Assembly (NCBI GenBank): GCA_001464375.1
Contig: LNEW01000161.1
Span: 1 to 52,165 of the forward strand
DNA: 52,165 bases
Direction of reading: 5' to 3'
Origin: Rhodospirillales bacterium Ga0074136
Lineage (GTDB): Bacteria > Pseudomonadota > Alphaproteobacteria > Acetobacterales > Acetobacteraceae
The first letter of the stretch is position 1, and each line of letters begins with the position of its first letter. Shown here piece by piece: positions 17,858-26,216 of this stretch. The notes beneath the pieces were generated by a model. The model searched no databases. It had not been told where the DNA came from and saw only the letters and a list, made by a program, of their open reading frames with translations. The translations under genes were made by a program, and so were the position numbers.

Positions 17858-19141
17858 ATGATCGCCGATGCCATTCCCTGGGTGCTGGGCGCCGCGCTGG
17901 TCGTATTCCTTGCCTGGCCGCGCCGGCGCCTGCGGATCAGCCAGGTCTATCGCGTCTCGCCGCGGGATCTGTGGGACGCCACCATGCCGCATCCTGCGCG
18001 ACCAAACCTGTACGACGCGATCGAACGCTACGATTGGGCGCCGGGCTCCGACAGCGCGGCGATGATCCAGTATCGCGGCGCCGGCCGCGCGCATTACAGC
18101 CACGACCTGGCCGAGGACCGCCTGCAGGCCGGCCAGTTGATCGTCACGCTGAACGCCGCGGGCGAGGCGGCGGAGAAGATGACCTGCCAGACCGCCATCA
18201 GACCCGACCCCGGCGGCGCGCGGCTCGACATGGACATCGCCTTCGAGACGCTGAGCCGGCGCGGCGGCTGGCAATGGGCGCAGCTGCTGATGCGCGGCCT
18301 GACCGGCGTCAGCCTGCGGATGCAGATCAACGCCGTACTGGCGAAGTCCGGCGCCTTCGACCGCTACGCCGCCGCGCATGGCGGCGCGCCGGGGGGTGCC
18401 AGCGTGCTCGGCATGCGCGTGTCGCGCGGGGCGCTGCTGCTCGCCATCCTTGCCTGCGGCTGGTGGGCCTGGAGCTTCGGGCCGTGGCTGGCGCTGGCGC
18501 TGGTGGTCGGGCTGGTGGCGCACGAGGCCGGGCATGTCGCCGTCATGCGTGCCTTCGGCGACCGGTCCAGCGCCTTCTACTTCGTGCCCTTCCTGGGCGG
18601 TGTCGCGATTGGGCGGATGAACCACGCGCAGGATTGGCGCCATGCGGCGATGGTGCTGGGCGGGCCGGTGGCGGGTCTGGGCTCGGCGCTGGTGGCGGGC
18701 GGGCTGGGCTGGCTGCTGGGCAACGACTTCCTGCTGGCCTGCGGGGCCTTCTTCGCCGCGATCAACCTGTTCAACCTGCTGCCCATCCCGCCGCTGGATG
18801 GCGGGCAGCTCGCGCTGATCGTGCTGCGATCGATGGTGCCGGCGCCGGTGCTGCGTCATGTCGGGACGGCGCTGATGGGCGGTGGCTTCGTGCTGGCGCT
18901 GTGGTGGGAACTCGGGCTGCTGGCCTGGCTGCTGGGGGCCTTCACGCTGGTCGCGCTGCTGGCGCCGGGCGGCATGGTGCCGGCCGGGCGTGCGGCGCTG
19001 ACGCGCGGCGGCGCGGCCGGGCTCATGGTGATCGGTGTCGGCCTCGCGGCGCTTCTGGCGGGGATCTATGTCGCGGTCATCGACGGCTACGGGATGTATC
19101 CCCTGCTGCGCGCGCTGGTGGACGGGCCCTTCGCGGCCTGA
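17858..19141 (+). CDS. Site-2 protease-like (M50) membrane metallopeptidase with N-terminal SRPBCC-like domain
   Basis: 427 residues. After one N-terminal membrane segment comes a soluble region (about 25-165) with the alternating pattern of an SRPBCC/START-like fold (VYRVSPRDLWDATM at its start, DMDIAFETLSRRGGWQWAQ near its end). A multi-pass M50 domain follows: zinc motif HEAGH at 222-226 within GLVAHEAGHVAVM, and the third ligand motif NLLPIPPLDGG with LDGG at 313-316. Two or three extra membrane segments follow. Such proteases cut substrates inside the membrane. The soluble domain is at the N-terminus where PDZ or CBS domains would be expected elsewhere, so it could recognise a lipid or protein ligand. 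Substrate unknown. Confidence 0.85.
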   Translation: MIADAIPWVLGAALVVFLAWPRRRLRISQVYRVSPRDLWDATMPHPARPNLYDAIERYDWAPGSDSAAMIQYRGAGRAHYSHDLAEDRLQAGQLIVTLNAAGEAAEKMTCQTAIRPDPGGARLDMDIAFETLSRRGGWQWAQLLMRGLTGVSLRMQINAVLAKSGAFDRYAAAHGGAPGGASVLGMRVSRGALLLAILACGWWAWSFGPWLALALVVGLVAHEAGHVAVMRAFGDRSSAFYFVPFLGGVAIGRMNHAQDWRHAAMVLGGPVAGLGSALVAGGLGWLLGNDFLLACGAFFAAINLFNLLPIPPLDGGQLALIVLRSMVPAPVLRHVGTALMGGGFVLALWWELGLLAWLLGAFTLVALLAPGGMVPAGRAALTRGGAAGLMVIGVGLAALLAGIYVAVIDGYGMYPLLRALVDGPFAA

Positions 19142-19147
19142 GCGCCG

Positions 19148-20359
19148 TCAGCGCGGCGCGGCAAAACCCGCCATCGCCGCATAGCCGCCGGCGATGGCCG
19201 CCAGTTCCTCGCGCGCGATGACATCCTCGATGCGCGCGAAGCCGTCGGGAGCGCGTTCGCTGACCACGTCCACCACGCGCTCCGGCCCGCCGCGACGGTT
19301 GGAGCGCACGATCTCCGCGGTCTTGGGCAGGCGTTCGGCCTCATAGGCCGCCAGTGCAGCGGGCGCGTCCTGCGCCGCCAGCAGTGAAGCGAGACACCGC
19401 GCATCCAGCACCGCCTGCGACGCACCATTCGACCCCACCGGATACATCGGATGCGCCGCATCCCCCAGCAGCGTCACGCGCCCCTGCGTCCACCACGGCA
19501 GCGGGTCGCGGTCGCACATCGGGTATTCCCAGAATTCCGGCGTGGCGCGCACCAGCGCCGCGACATCCAGGAACGGGATGCGGAAGCGCGCGACGTGCGG
19601 CAGCACATCATCGAGCCGTCCCGGCCGCGACCAATCCTCGCGCCGCGGCGGCGGCTTCGTGGCGTCGCCGACCTGCGCGCAGACCACCCAGTTGGTCAGG
19701 CGCATTCCCGGCCGCGACCCGGCCGCGATGGGATACAGCACCAGCTTCTCGGCCATGTCGCCGGCGACGATCATCGTGTCGCCGCCCTCGAATTCCGGCC
19801 ACTCCACCGCGCCGCGCCACATCTGGATGCCGTTCCAGCGGATGCCGCCATCCCCGGGGTGCAGCGCCGCGCGCAGCACGGAATGGATGCCGTCGGCGCC
19901 GACCAGCGCATCGCCGCGCGCGCTGCTGCCATCGGCGAAATGCGCGGTGACACCCTCGGCATCCTGCGCGAAGCCCGCCAGCCGCGCGCCCGTCACCAGC
20001 GCATCCGGCCCCAACCGTTCCCGCGCCGCGTCCCACAGCACCGCATGCAGATGCCCGCGATGAATGGAGAATTGCGGCACATCATGCCCGGCCCAGGTGC
20101 CGCGCGGTTCGACCCAGATCGCCTGGCCGAAGCGGTTCAGGTAGCGCAGTTCGCGCGTGCGCACCGCCACCGCATCCAGCGCCGGCAACAGCCCCAGCGC
20201 GGCCAGTTCGCGGATCGCATGCGGCAGGGTGTTGATGCCCACGCCAAGCGGGCGCACCGCCTCCGCCGCCTCGAACACCGTGCAGGGGATGCCGCGTTCG
20301 TGCAGCGAGAGCGCGAGCGTGAGGCCGCCCACGCCGCCGCCGCCGACCAGGATGGTCAT
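19148..20359 (-). CDS. FAD-dependent monooxygenase (PhzS/salicylate hydroxylase-like)
   Basis: 403 residues, group A flavoprotein monooxygenase. The Rossmann motif GGGGVGGLTLALSLHERG is at residues 6-23, the ribityl-binding motif is GRVTLLGDAAHPMYPVGSNG (about 300-319), and the DG-type motif is DALVGADGIHSVLRAAL. GVGINTLPHAIRELAALGL and FWEYPMCDRDPLPWWTQG are typical of the PhzS-like subgroup, which hydroxylates small aromatic acids. It lies 10 bases downstream of a very short membrane-peptide ORF on the same strand. The physiological substrate cannot be inferred. Confidence 0.88.
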   Translation of the reverse strand: MTILVGGGGVGGLTLALSLHERGIPCTVFEAAEAVRPLGVGINTLPHAIRELAALGLLPALDAVAVRTRELRYLNRFGQAIWVEPRGTWAGHDVPQFSIHRGHLHAVLWDAARERLGPDALVTGARLAGFAQDAEGVTAHFADGSSARGDALVGADGIHSVLRAALHPGDGGIRWNGIQMWRGAVEWPEFEGGDTMIVAGDMAEKLVLYPIAAGSRPGMRLTNWVVCAQVGDATKPPPRREDWSRPGRLDDVLPHVARFRIPFLDVAALVRATPEFWEYPMCDRDPLPWWTQGRVTLLGDAAHPMYPVGSNGASQAVLDARCLASLLAAQDAPAALAAYEAERLPKTAEIVRSNRRGGPERVVDVVSERAPDGFARIEDVIAREELAAIAGGYAAMAGFAAPR

Positions 20360-20369
20360 GGCCGCGCGA

Positions 20370-20537
20370 TCACGCCGCGTCGTCGACCGGCGGCGGCGTG
20401 GTGTCCTCGGGCCAGGCGGCACGTCTGGCGGCGCAACGGCGCAGCGCACAGGCCACCAGCACGCCCGCGGCGGCCGTGGTCACCACCGACGCCACGGCCA
20501 TGCCCGCCATCCCGACCCCGATCACGCGAAGGATCAT
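20370..20537 (-). CDS. Small single-span membrane protein of unknown function (55 residues)
   Basis: The ORF is preceded by a purine-rich GGGAAAGGGG Shine-Dalgarno. It encodes MILRVIGVGMAGMAVASV followed by VTTAAAGVLVACAL, one long hydrophobic helix, then a basic stretch (RRCAARRAAW) and an acidic proline-rich tail (PEDTTPPPVDDAA). The positive-inside pattern suggests a cytoplasmic tail. It ends 10 bases before the monooxygenase start, so the two are likely co-transcribed. I recognise no family. Chance ORFs are common at this GC, but the ribosome-binding site, the position and the coherent membrane topology support it. Confidence 0.5.
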   Translation of the reverse strand: MILRVIGVGMAGMAVASVVTTAAAGVLVACALRRCAARRAAWPEDTTPPPVDDAA

Positions 20538-20672
20538 TGCATCACCCCTTTCCCGTCACGGTAGTATCAACGCCGGCAGCACACGCAAGCCGGGACGCCG
20601 TGACGCCGGAAGGATAGACTGACGCCGCGGCGCCGTCGCGGTCACCGCATCGCCGAACGGGAGGACCCCAGA

Positions 20673-21662
20673 ATGACCATCCTACGCCGCGCCCTGCTGG
20701 GCGCCGGGCTTGCCACCGCCGCCGCCCTGCCCTTCGCCCGGCTGGAAGCGGCCGCACCCTTCGTGGGACGCGGCGCGCCCGCCTGGTATCGCTTCCGCTT
20801 CGGCGAATACGAGGTGACCATCGTCTCCGACGGCGCGCTGCCGCTCGGCAAGGCCGAGGATTCCTTCGTCGGCGCCGGCCCGGGCGAAGTGAACGCCATG
20901 ATGCGCGCGGCCCTGCTGGACCCGGCCAATGCGCTGCTCGAACAGAATGCGGTCATCCTCAACACCGGCCGCCACCTGATCCTGTTCGACACCGGCATGG
21001 GCGACAGCATGGGCGCCGCCAGCCAGATGTTCGGCCCGACCACAGGGCGGCTGCTGCGCAACATGCGCGCGGCGGGGATCGAGCCCGCGCAGATCGACAT
21101 GGTCGTGCTGACCCACGCGCATTGCGACCATTGCTGGGCGCTGGTGGATGCGCAGGGCAACCGCAACTTCCCCAACGCCCAGGTGGCGATCGCCGAAGCC
21201 GACCTGAAGTTCTGGACCGATGACGCCAATATCCGCGGCCCCGCCTTCATGGAGGCCTTCATCCGCGGCGCGCAGAAGAACCTGGCGGCCTATCGCGACC
21301 GCATGGTGATGGTGCGCGACGGCGCCGAGGTGCTGCCGGGCGTGACCGCGATCTCCGCGCCGGGGCATACGGTGGGGCACACGATCTACGCCATCGCCTC
21401 GGGGCCGCGGGTGATGGTCTATACCGGCGACCTCGCGCACCATCACATCCTGCTGCTGCGCCGCCCGCTGCTGGAATTCGCCTTCGACACCGACCCGAAG
21501 CTCTCGGCGCAGACGCGCGCGCGGCTGCTGGAACGCTTCGCCACCGACCAGCCGTCGATCCTGTCCTACCACTTCCCCTGGCCGGGGCTGGGCAACGTCG
21601 TGAAGGAAGGCCAGGCCTTCGGCTGGGTGCCGGCGCCGATGGACGTGACCAGCCTGGGGTAG
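20673..21662 (+). CDS. Exported MBL-fold metallo-hydrolase
   Basis: 329 residues. The N-terminus RRALLGAGLATAAALPFARLEAAA looks like an export signal. The core is a metallo-beta-lactamase fold with the dinuclear zinc motif THAHCDH (about residues 146-152), the histidine of SAPGHTVGHT and the bridging aspartate in VYTGDLAHHH. The layout (NTGRHLILFDTGMGD, long C-terminal helices) resembles the methyl-parathion-hydrolase and lactonase-like branch of the superfamily. Possible activities include lactone or phosphotriester hydrolysis; neither is shown by the sequence. It stands alone, divergent from the monooxygenase unit. Confidence 0.87.
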   Translation: MTILRRALLGAGLATAAALPFARLEAAAPFVGRGAPAWYRFRFGEYEVTIVSDGALPLGKAEDSFVGAGPGEVNAMMRAALLDPANALLEQNAVILNTGRHLILFDTGMGDSMGAASQMFGPTTGRLLRNMRAAGIEPAQIDMVVLTHAHCDHCWALVDAQGNRNFPNAQVAIAEADLKFWTDDANIRGPAFMEAFIRGAQKNLAAYRDRMVMVRDGAEVLPGVTAISAPGHTVGHTIYAIASGPRVMVYTGDLAHHHILLLRRPLLEFAFDTDPKLSAQTRARLLERFATDQPSILSYHFPWPGLGNVVKEGQAFGWVPAPMDVTSLG

Positions 21663-21665
21663 CGA

Positions 21666-21863
21666 TCAGCCCGGCGGGGCGCTGCGGTCCGGGTGCGGCC
21701 GCAGCGCGCGGATGCGCTCGGCCAGGTCCGGGCGCCCCGCTTCCAGCGCCATGAAGGCGGCCTCGTCGCGGGCGATCTCGTAGCCCAGGCGGTAGCCCTC
21801 CCCCGTCGCCCGGTCGAGGCTGCGGGCGAGGCCGGCGGCGATGCCGCGCGCGGGGTCGGTCAT
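21666..21863 (-). CDS. Small hypothetical protein (65 residues)
   Basis: It starts at ATG 21863 behind CAGGAGA. It is mostly helical and charged, with no membrane segment: [19 protein letters not shown], then [18 protein letters not shown] and a C-terminus rich in Arg and Pro ([15 protein letters not shown]). The stop lies 4 bases past the end of the convergent MBL hydrolase gene. I do not recognise the family. An in-frame upstream extension to about 21935 exists but lacks a ribosome-binding site. Confidence 0.6.
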   Translation of the reverse strand: MTDPARGIAAGLARSLDRATGEGYRLGYEIARDEAAFMALEAGRPDLAERIRALRPHPDRSAPPG

Positions 21864-22000
21864 GCGGGTCTCCTGGCGCGAAAAGGCGCCGTTTCGCGCC
21901 GCTTCGGGCTTGCCGCACCCGCCCCCCGGGTGCAAGGTCCGGCCGCGTTGGCCGCCCCCCGGGGCTGGCCCGCTACACGCACGCGCTCCAGAGGACAGGC

Positions 22001-23218
22001 ATGGCCAAGATCAAGGTGAAGACCCCCGTCGTCGAGATGGATGGGGATGAGATGACGCGCATCATCTGGGGGTTCATCAAGGACAAGCTGATCCTGCCCT
22101 ACCTGGACATCGACCTGAAGTACTACGACCTCGGCATCCAGAAGCGCGACGAGACCGACGACCAGATCACCGTCGATTCCGCCCATGCCACCCGCCAGTA
22201 CGGCGTGGCCGTGAAGTGCGCGACCATCACGCCGGACGAAGCGCGCGTGGCGGAATTCGGCCTCAAGAAGATGTGGCGCAGCCCGAACGGCACCATCCGC
22301 AACATCCTCGATGGCACGATCTTCCGCGAACCCATCATCTGCAAGAACGTGCCGCGCCTGGTGCCGCACTGGTCGAAGCCGATCGTCGTCGGCCGCCACG
22401 CCTATGGCGACATCTACCGCGCCGCCGAGACCAAGATCCCGGGTGCCGGCAAGGCCACGCTGACCTGGACCCCCGAGGGCGGCGGCGAGCCGATCGAACT
22501 CGAAGTGACCAACTTCCCAGCCGGTGGCGGCGTGCTGATGGGCATGCACAACACCCGCAAGTCGATCGAGGGCTTCGCCCGTGCGTCGCTCAACTACGGC
22601 CTCGCACGCGGCTATTCCGTGTACTTCAGCCACAAGAACACGATCCTCAAGGCCTATGACGGCGAGTTCAAGGACATCTTCAAGAAGGTGTTCGACGCCG
22701 AGTTCGCCGACAGGTTCAAGGCGGCCGGCCTGACCTACGAGGACCGCCTGATCGACGACATGGTGGCCTGCGCGCTGAAGTGGGAAGGCGGCTATGTCTG
22801 GGCCTGCAAGAACTACGATGGCGACGTGCAGTCCGACATCGTGGCGCAGGGCTTCGGCAGCCTGGGCCTCATGACCTCCGTGCTGCTGTCCCCCGATGGC
22901 CAGACCGTGGAATCCGAAGCGGCGCACGGCACCGTCACGCGCCATTTCCGCGAGCACCAGAAGGGCCGCGAGACCTCCACCAACCCGATCGCGTCGATCT
23001 TCGCCTGGACGCGCGGCCTGGCCTATCGCGGCAAGTTCGACGGCACGCCCGACGTCACCGCCTTCGCCGAGACGCTGGAGAAGGTCTGCGTCGACACGGT
23101 CGAGAGCGGCTTCATGACCAAGGACCTCGCGATCCTGATCGGCAAGGACCAGCCCTGGCTGAACACCCAGGCGTTCCTCGCGAAGATCGACGAGAACCTG
23201 AAGAAGGCGATGGCCTGA
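22001..23218 (+). CDS. icd: NADP-dependent isocitrate dehydrogenase (eukaryotic/alphaproteobacterial type)
   Basis: 405 residues, matching the homodimeric type II IDH of alphaproteobacteria and mitochondria. The start [19 protein letters not shown] is diagnostic. Substrate residues are seen in [19 protein letters not shown]. The metal/isocitrate acidic residues lie in [20 protein letters not shown] and the region with [20 protein letters not shown], and cofactor-site sequence in [19 protein letters not shown]. It oxidatively decarboxylates isocitrate to 2-oxoglutarate in the TCA cycle and supplies NADPH. In many alphaproteobacteria icd lies close to alaS and recA, as it does here, though with several genes between. 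Confidence 0.97.
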   Translation: MAKIKVKTPVVEMDGDEMTRIIWGFIKDKLILPYLDIDLKYYDLGIQKRDETDDQITVDSAHATRQYGVAVKCATITPDEARVAEFGLKKMWRSPNGTIRNILDGTIFREPIICKNVPRLVPHWSKPIVVGRHAYGDIYRAAETKIPGAGKATLTWTPEGGGEPIELEVTNFPAGGGVLMGMHNTRKSIEGFARASLNYGLARGYSVYFSHKNTILKAYDGEFKDIFKKVFDAEFADRFKAAGLTYEDRLIDDMVACALKWEGGYVWACKNYDGDVQSDIVAQGFGSLGLMTSVLLSPDGQTVESEAAHGTVTRHFREHQKGRETSTNPIASIFAWTRGLAYRGKFDGTPDVTAFAETLEKVCVDTVESGFMTKDLAILIGKDQPWLNTQAFLAKIDENLKKAMA

Positions 23219-23235
23219 TCCGCCGGGTGGCGCCG

Positions 23236-23703
23236 ATGCGTGCGGCCGTGAAGCGGTGCGGCACGCTCGGCGCCAACCTGGCGCTGGCGCTGGCGGGCAC
23301 GCCGGCGCGGGCTAATTGCTTCGACTGGTCGCATGGCCAGGCGGTGATCGAACAGGGTTCGCTGTCCGGCCTGCCGCCCGGAGCGCTGCGCTGGCGGATC
23401 GGCCGGGTGCCCGCCGGGGGCGCGCATTTGGCGACCGCGGTGGACCTCCGCTGGACCCTGCCGGGCGGGCGCAGCCGCACCCAGCGCATCTTCGACGGCA
23501 TGCAGGACGGACGCGTTCTGGTCGACCGCCAGGGCACCACGCTGCGCCTGCGTGTCACCGGCTGCGGCGCCGGCGAAGACCGTTGCCGCGACGTGGCCCT
23601 GACCTATGCCTGGGACCGCGAGGCCCAGCGCTTCGCCGGCACCACGCCGGCGGCGCGCGACGCCGCCGCCACCGCCTGCGCGGCGGACGGGGCCACGCCC
23701 TGA
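23236..23703 (+). CDS. Hypothetical exported protein (155 residues)
   Basis: An N-terminal signal peptide (NLALALAGTPARA, cleavage near residue 26) is followed by a mature domain starting NCFDWSHG. Beta-strand-like alternation and four cysteines (C28, then a cluster GCGAGEDRCRD and a C-terminal ATAC) suggest one or two disulfides in the periplasm. An alternative GTG start lies three codons upstream at 23227. It starts 17 bases after icd and its stop overlaps the next start by one base (TGATG), so it is coupled to the DUF599 gene. No family recognised. Confidence 0.65.
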   Translation: MRAAVKRCGTLGANLALALAGTPARANCFDWSHGQAVIEQGSLSGLPPGALRWRIGRVPAGGAHLATAVDLRWTLPGGRSRTQRIFDGMQDGRVLVDRQGTTLRLRVTGCGAGEDRCRDVALTYAWDREAQRFAGTTPAARDAAATACAADGATP

Positions 23704-24383
23704 TGCCGCCGCTCACGCTGCTGGATTGGATCGCGCTGGCGGTCTTCGTGTCCTGCTGGGTGATCTATGCCCTGCTGGTGGACCGCATCCCGTCGATCCG
23801 CGCGCGCAGCGTGATCGCGGCGATGGACGAACACCGCCGGCGCTGGATGATCGCCGCGCTGCCGCGGGAGAACCGCATCGCCGACATCGCGGCGATCGGC
23901 AATTTGATGTCCTCGGTGTCGTTCCTCGCGACCAGCTCCATCCTGGTGCTCGGCGGCCTGGTGGCGATGATGGCCGCACCCGACCTCGGCCGGCGCGTGG
24001 TCGCGAGCTTCCCCTGGAGCGCGGTGCCCGACGACGCGATGTGGGAGGTCAAGATCGGCCTGCTGCTGCTGATCTTCGTCAACGCCTTCTTCGAGCTCAC
24101 CTGGTCGCTGCGGCAATTCAACTATGTCAGCACGCTGGTCATGGCGATGCCGCAGGACCGCGCGGCGATCGCCAGCGCCGAGGCCGCGGCGCGGCTGGCG
24201 AACCGCGGCGCGCAGCACTTCAATACCGGGCTGCGGTCATATTATTTCGGCCTGGCGGCGCTGGCCTGGATCATCCATCCGCTGGCGCTGATCGCGGCCA
24301 GCCTGCTGGTGCTGCGCGAGTTGCACCGGCGGGAGTTCCGGTCCGTGGCGCGGGATGCGCTGGCGACGATGCGGGTGGAGTGA
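23703..24383 (+). CDS. DUF599 family membrane protein
   Basis: 226 residues with four membrane segments: LDWIALAVFVSCWVIYALLV at the N-terminus, LATSSILVLGGLVAMMAA, VKIGLLLLIFVNAFFELTWS and GLAALAWIIHPLALIAASLL. The conserved cytoplasmic motif RRWMIAALPRENRIADIAAIGNLMSS between the first and second segments (read as RRWMIAALPRENR plus IADIAAIGNLMSS), together with SLRQFNYVSTLV, identifies DUF599. The function of the family is not known. It overlaps the preceding exported-protein gene by one base and ends about 30 bases before an RHS fragment on the other strand. Confidence 0.83.
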   Translation: MPPLTLLDWIALAVFVSCWVIYALLVDRIPSIRARSVIAAMDEHRRRWMIAALPRENRIADIAAIGNLMSSVSFLATSSILVLGGLVAMMAAPDLGRRVVASFPWSAVPDDAMWEVKIGLLLLIFVNAFFELTWSLRQFNYVSTLVMAMPQDRAAIASAEAAARLANRGAQHFNTGLRSYYFGLAALAWIIHPLALIAASLLVLRELHRREFRSVARDALATMRVE

Positions 24384-24415
24384 GGCGCCCGCCTCATCAG
24401 GACCGATGTGCCCAC

Positions 24416-25084
24416 CCCCGTAGCAATGCTCACCGCCACCACCGAGCCCAGCGCATCCGTGTGGTTGAACCGCCGCGTCACCCCCGGCGCCGGCGTCACC
24501 GCCGCCACCGGCTCGTCCAGCGCCGGCCCCGGCACGAACCGCCGCACCAGCGCCCCGGCCGAGTTGTACTCAGCGATCTCCTGCTCCCCCGCCCACAGGA
24601 ACCGCGTCGCCGCCGCCCCCTGCACCCGGCTCCGACGCCGCCCCACCGCGTCATACCCATAGGCGATGTTGACCACCCCGCCCGCCGTCTTCGACGCGGA
24701 CAACAGCCGGTTCTGCGGGTCGTAGCGGTAGCTCCACACCCCATCCCCCGCCAGGTTGCCGTTGCCGTCGTAGCTCAGCGCCGCCGCGCCCACGCTGGTG
24801 TACTGGTTCAGCGCATTCGCCACATACCCCGTGCTGCCCGGCACCAGCCCCGGGTTCGTCTCCGCCGGCCGGTACGCCGCGTCGCTCGTCCCCCGCGCAA
24901 TCAGCGCGTTCTCGCTGTTGTACTGGTACAGGAAGTCCGCCGACGTGCTCGGCGTGAATTCATGCCGCACCAGCTCCACCAGGTCATTGGCGTAGTGGCT
25001 GTAGATCGTCGCCGTACCGTTCAGCCGCGCGATATTCGTCCGCCGAGACAGCCGGTCATAAGCATAGCCCGCCAGGGGGCGGCG
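24416..25084 (-). pseudogene. RHS/YD-repeat core fragment, truncated at both ends
   Basis: 223 codons are open but have no plausible start. They begin with RRPLAGYAYDRLSRRTN directly after the stop of the low-GC gene and show RHS/YD features: LYQYNSENALIARG, YDGNGNLAGDGVWSYRYDPQ, YGYDAVGRRRSRV and the core motif FNHTDALGSVVAVSIATG. An intact RHS core would go on past this point with roughly 50-100 more residues to a DPxG-type end and then a variable toxin tip; here homology stops near 24416, just before the DUF599 gene. High GC like the host. It is best read as a leftover core piece from a polymorphic-toxin locus. Translation could start at an internal GTG, but a functional product is unlikely. 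Confidence 0.75.
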
Positions 25085-25591
25085 CTACAATACTTTGCTC
25101 CAAAACCACTGTAATATCGGTGACTCTTGTCCTTGGAAATGTAGTTCTAAACGATCCTCAACAGCTTTAGGGCTCCATGAAATAAGTGGCTCCAGGGAAC
25201 GGCACTCTTCCTTGCTAGCGAGTCTTTCAAAATATCTAGCTTTACCTGGCGAAAATTTATTACTCAAAGGAATTCTTGTATAAATAGACATTTTCCCATT
25301 TGAAATGTCATGTCGCGCAAAATCGACTGGATCACAATATTGCTTAGGCACGAAAACTATACCTATGCGCCTCCAGCGACGACGCCACAATATGTCGACG
25401 CCAATCTTGAATAAGATAGGCGATTTGGCTATGATATGAGCATCCGATTTGTCGGCTGTTTTATCTCTTATTATATCAAGAAATACCAATAGCGGATCAA
25501 TCCAAATTGCATAGCAAAATTTGCCGCTCGAGAGGGCGATCTCAAAAATGCTCACGCTTCTATGTTCTTTTTCATCAAGTTTGCGTATCAT
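25085..25591 (-). CDS. Low-GC gene of unknown function, candidate RHS-associated immunity protein
   Basis: 168 residues from ATG 25591, behind GGAG. Base composition breaks sharply from its surroundings: two lines I counted have 28 and 21 G+C of 60, against roughly 70% around it, and rare codons (TTA, ATA, AGA) are frequent. The protein is soluble, with beta-strand-like stretches (SIFEIALSSGKFCYAIW, DPLLVFLDII), a basic WRRRWRR patch and CDPVDFARHD. This layout, next to an RHS core fragment, suggests an immunity protein; the GKFCYAI and FLDI pattern brings the Imm26-type family to mind, as inference only. It is transcribed toward the RHS piece and its stop codon abuts that piece exactly. Recently acquired DNA. 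Confidence 0.6.
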   Translation of the reverse strand: MIRKLDEKEHRSVSIFEIALSSGKFCYAIWIDPLLVFLDIIRDKTADKSDAHIIAKSPILFKIGVDILWRRRWRRIGIVFVPKQYCDPVDFARHDISNGKMSIYTRIPLSNKFSPGKARYFERLASKEECRSLEPLISWSPKAVEDRLELHFQGQESPILQWFWSKVL

Positions 25592-25625
25592 GCACTTACT
25601 CCGGCGCCGGCGATGGCTATGCGCG

Positions 25626-26216
25626 TCAGCGCGGACCGACCCGCACCCCCGGCATCTGCCCCTGCTGCAGCGCGCAAGCCTCGCGCACCACGCCGGCCGG
25701 CACTGGCTCACTGATGGCGCCCGGCACATCCAGGCGGCGATTGACCGCGAAGGCCTCGCGCAGCGCGCCATCCGCGCCGATCGTGTGGAACACCATCGAC
25801 ACCAGGCAGCACCCCTCGCGGCTGATCGCCACCAACCGCCCCGCCCGGTCGCGCGCGAAGGCCAGGCCGTTGATCTCGCCCGCCCGGCGGAAGCGCGCCT
25901 CCCCCGGTTGCATGATCCAGAGATCCCAGGCGCTGTTGGCGTTGTCGCCGATCAGCGGCACCCATAGGTCGGCCGCGCCATCGCCATTGACGTCGCCGAG
26001 CGCGGGGCGCGTGCCAGGCAGGTCGGTCTGCACCTCGATCCGCTGCGTCTCGGTCCCGCCATCGCGCACGCGGATGGTCCAGGTCGTGTCGTCCGACGCG
26101 GCCTCCAGCACCAGCGGCGCCAGGCCGGGGCGGGCGGCGCGCAGCGTGGCGCGCGCGGCATCCGCCGCCTGGACCAGCAGCGCGACCAGCGCCGCGCCGG
26201 CCAGCAGCGCGCGCAT
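25626..26216 (-). CDS. Hypothetical exported protein with an FG-GAP/VCBS-like repeat
   Basis: 196 residues. ATG at 26216 overlaps the DmpA-type gene stop by one base (TGATG), with a GTG one codon upstream as an alternative. A signal peptide (MRALLAGAALVALLVQAADA) precedes a beta-rich domain. The segment PALGDVNGDGAADLWVPLIG is an FG-GAP/VCBS-type calcium-binding repeat (DxNxDGxxD). Two adjacent cysteines occur in ISREGCCLVS. Coupled to the aminopeptidase gene, it may act with it in the periplasm, but no specific function is recognised. Its 3' end marks the border of the low-GC insert. Confidence 0.7.
   Translation of the reverse strand: MRALLAGAALVALLVQAADAARATLRAARPGLAPLVLEAASDDTTWTIRVRDGGTETQRIEVQTDLPGTRPALGDVNGDGAADLWVPLIGDNANSAWDLWIMQPGEARFRRAGEINGLAFARDRAGRLVAISREGCCLVSMVFHTIGADGALREAFAVNRRLDVPGAISEPVPAGVVREACALQQGQMPGVRVGPR

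Noticed and set aside
24242..24979. The RHS fragment as a functional 245-residue protein from an internal GTG
   Set aside because: Its last ~57 residues are antisense to the DUF599 gene, and the GTG lies inside conserved RHS sequence with RHS homology continuing upstream of it.
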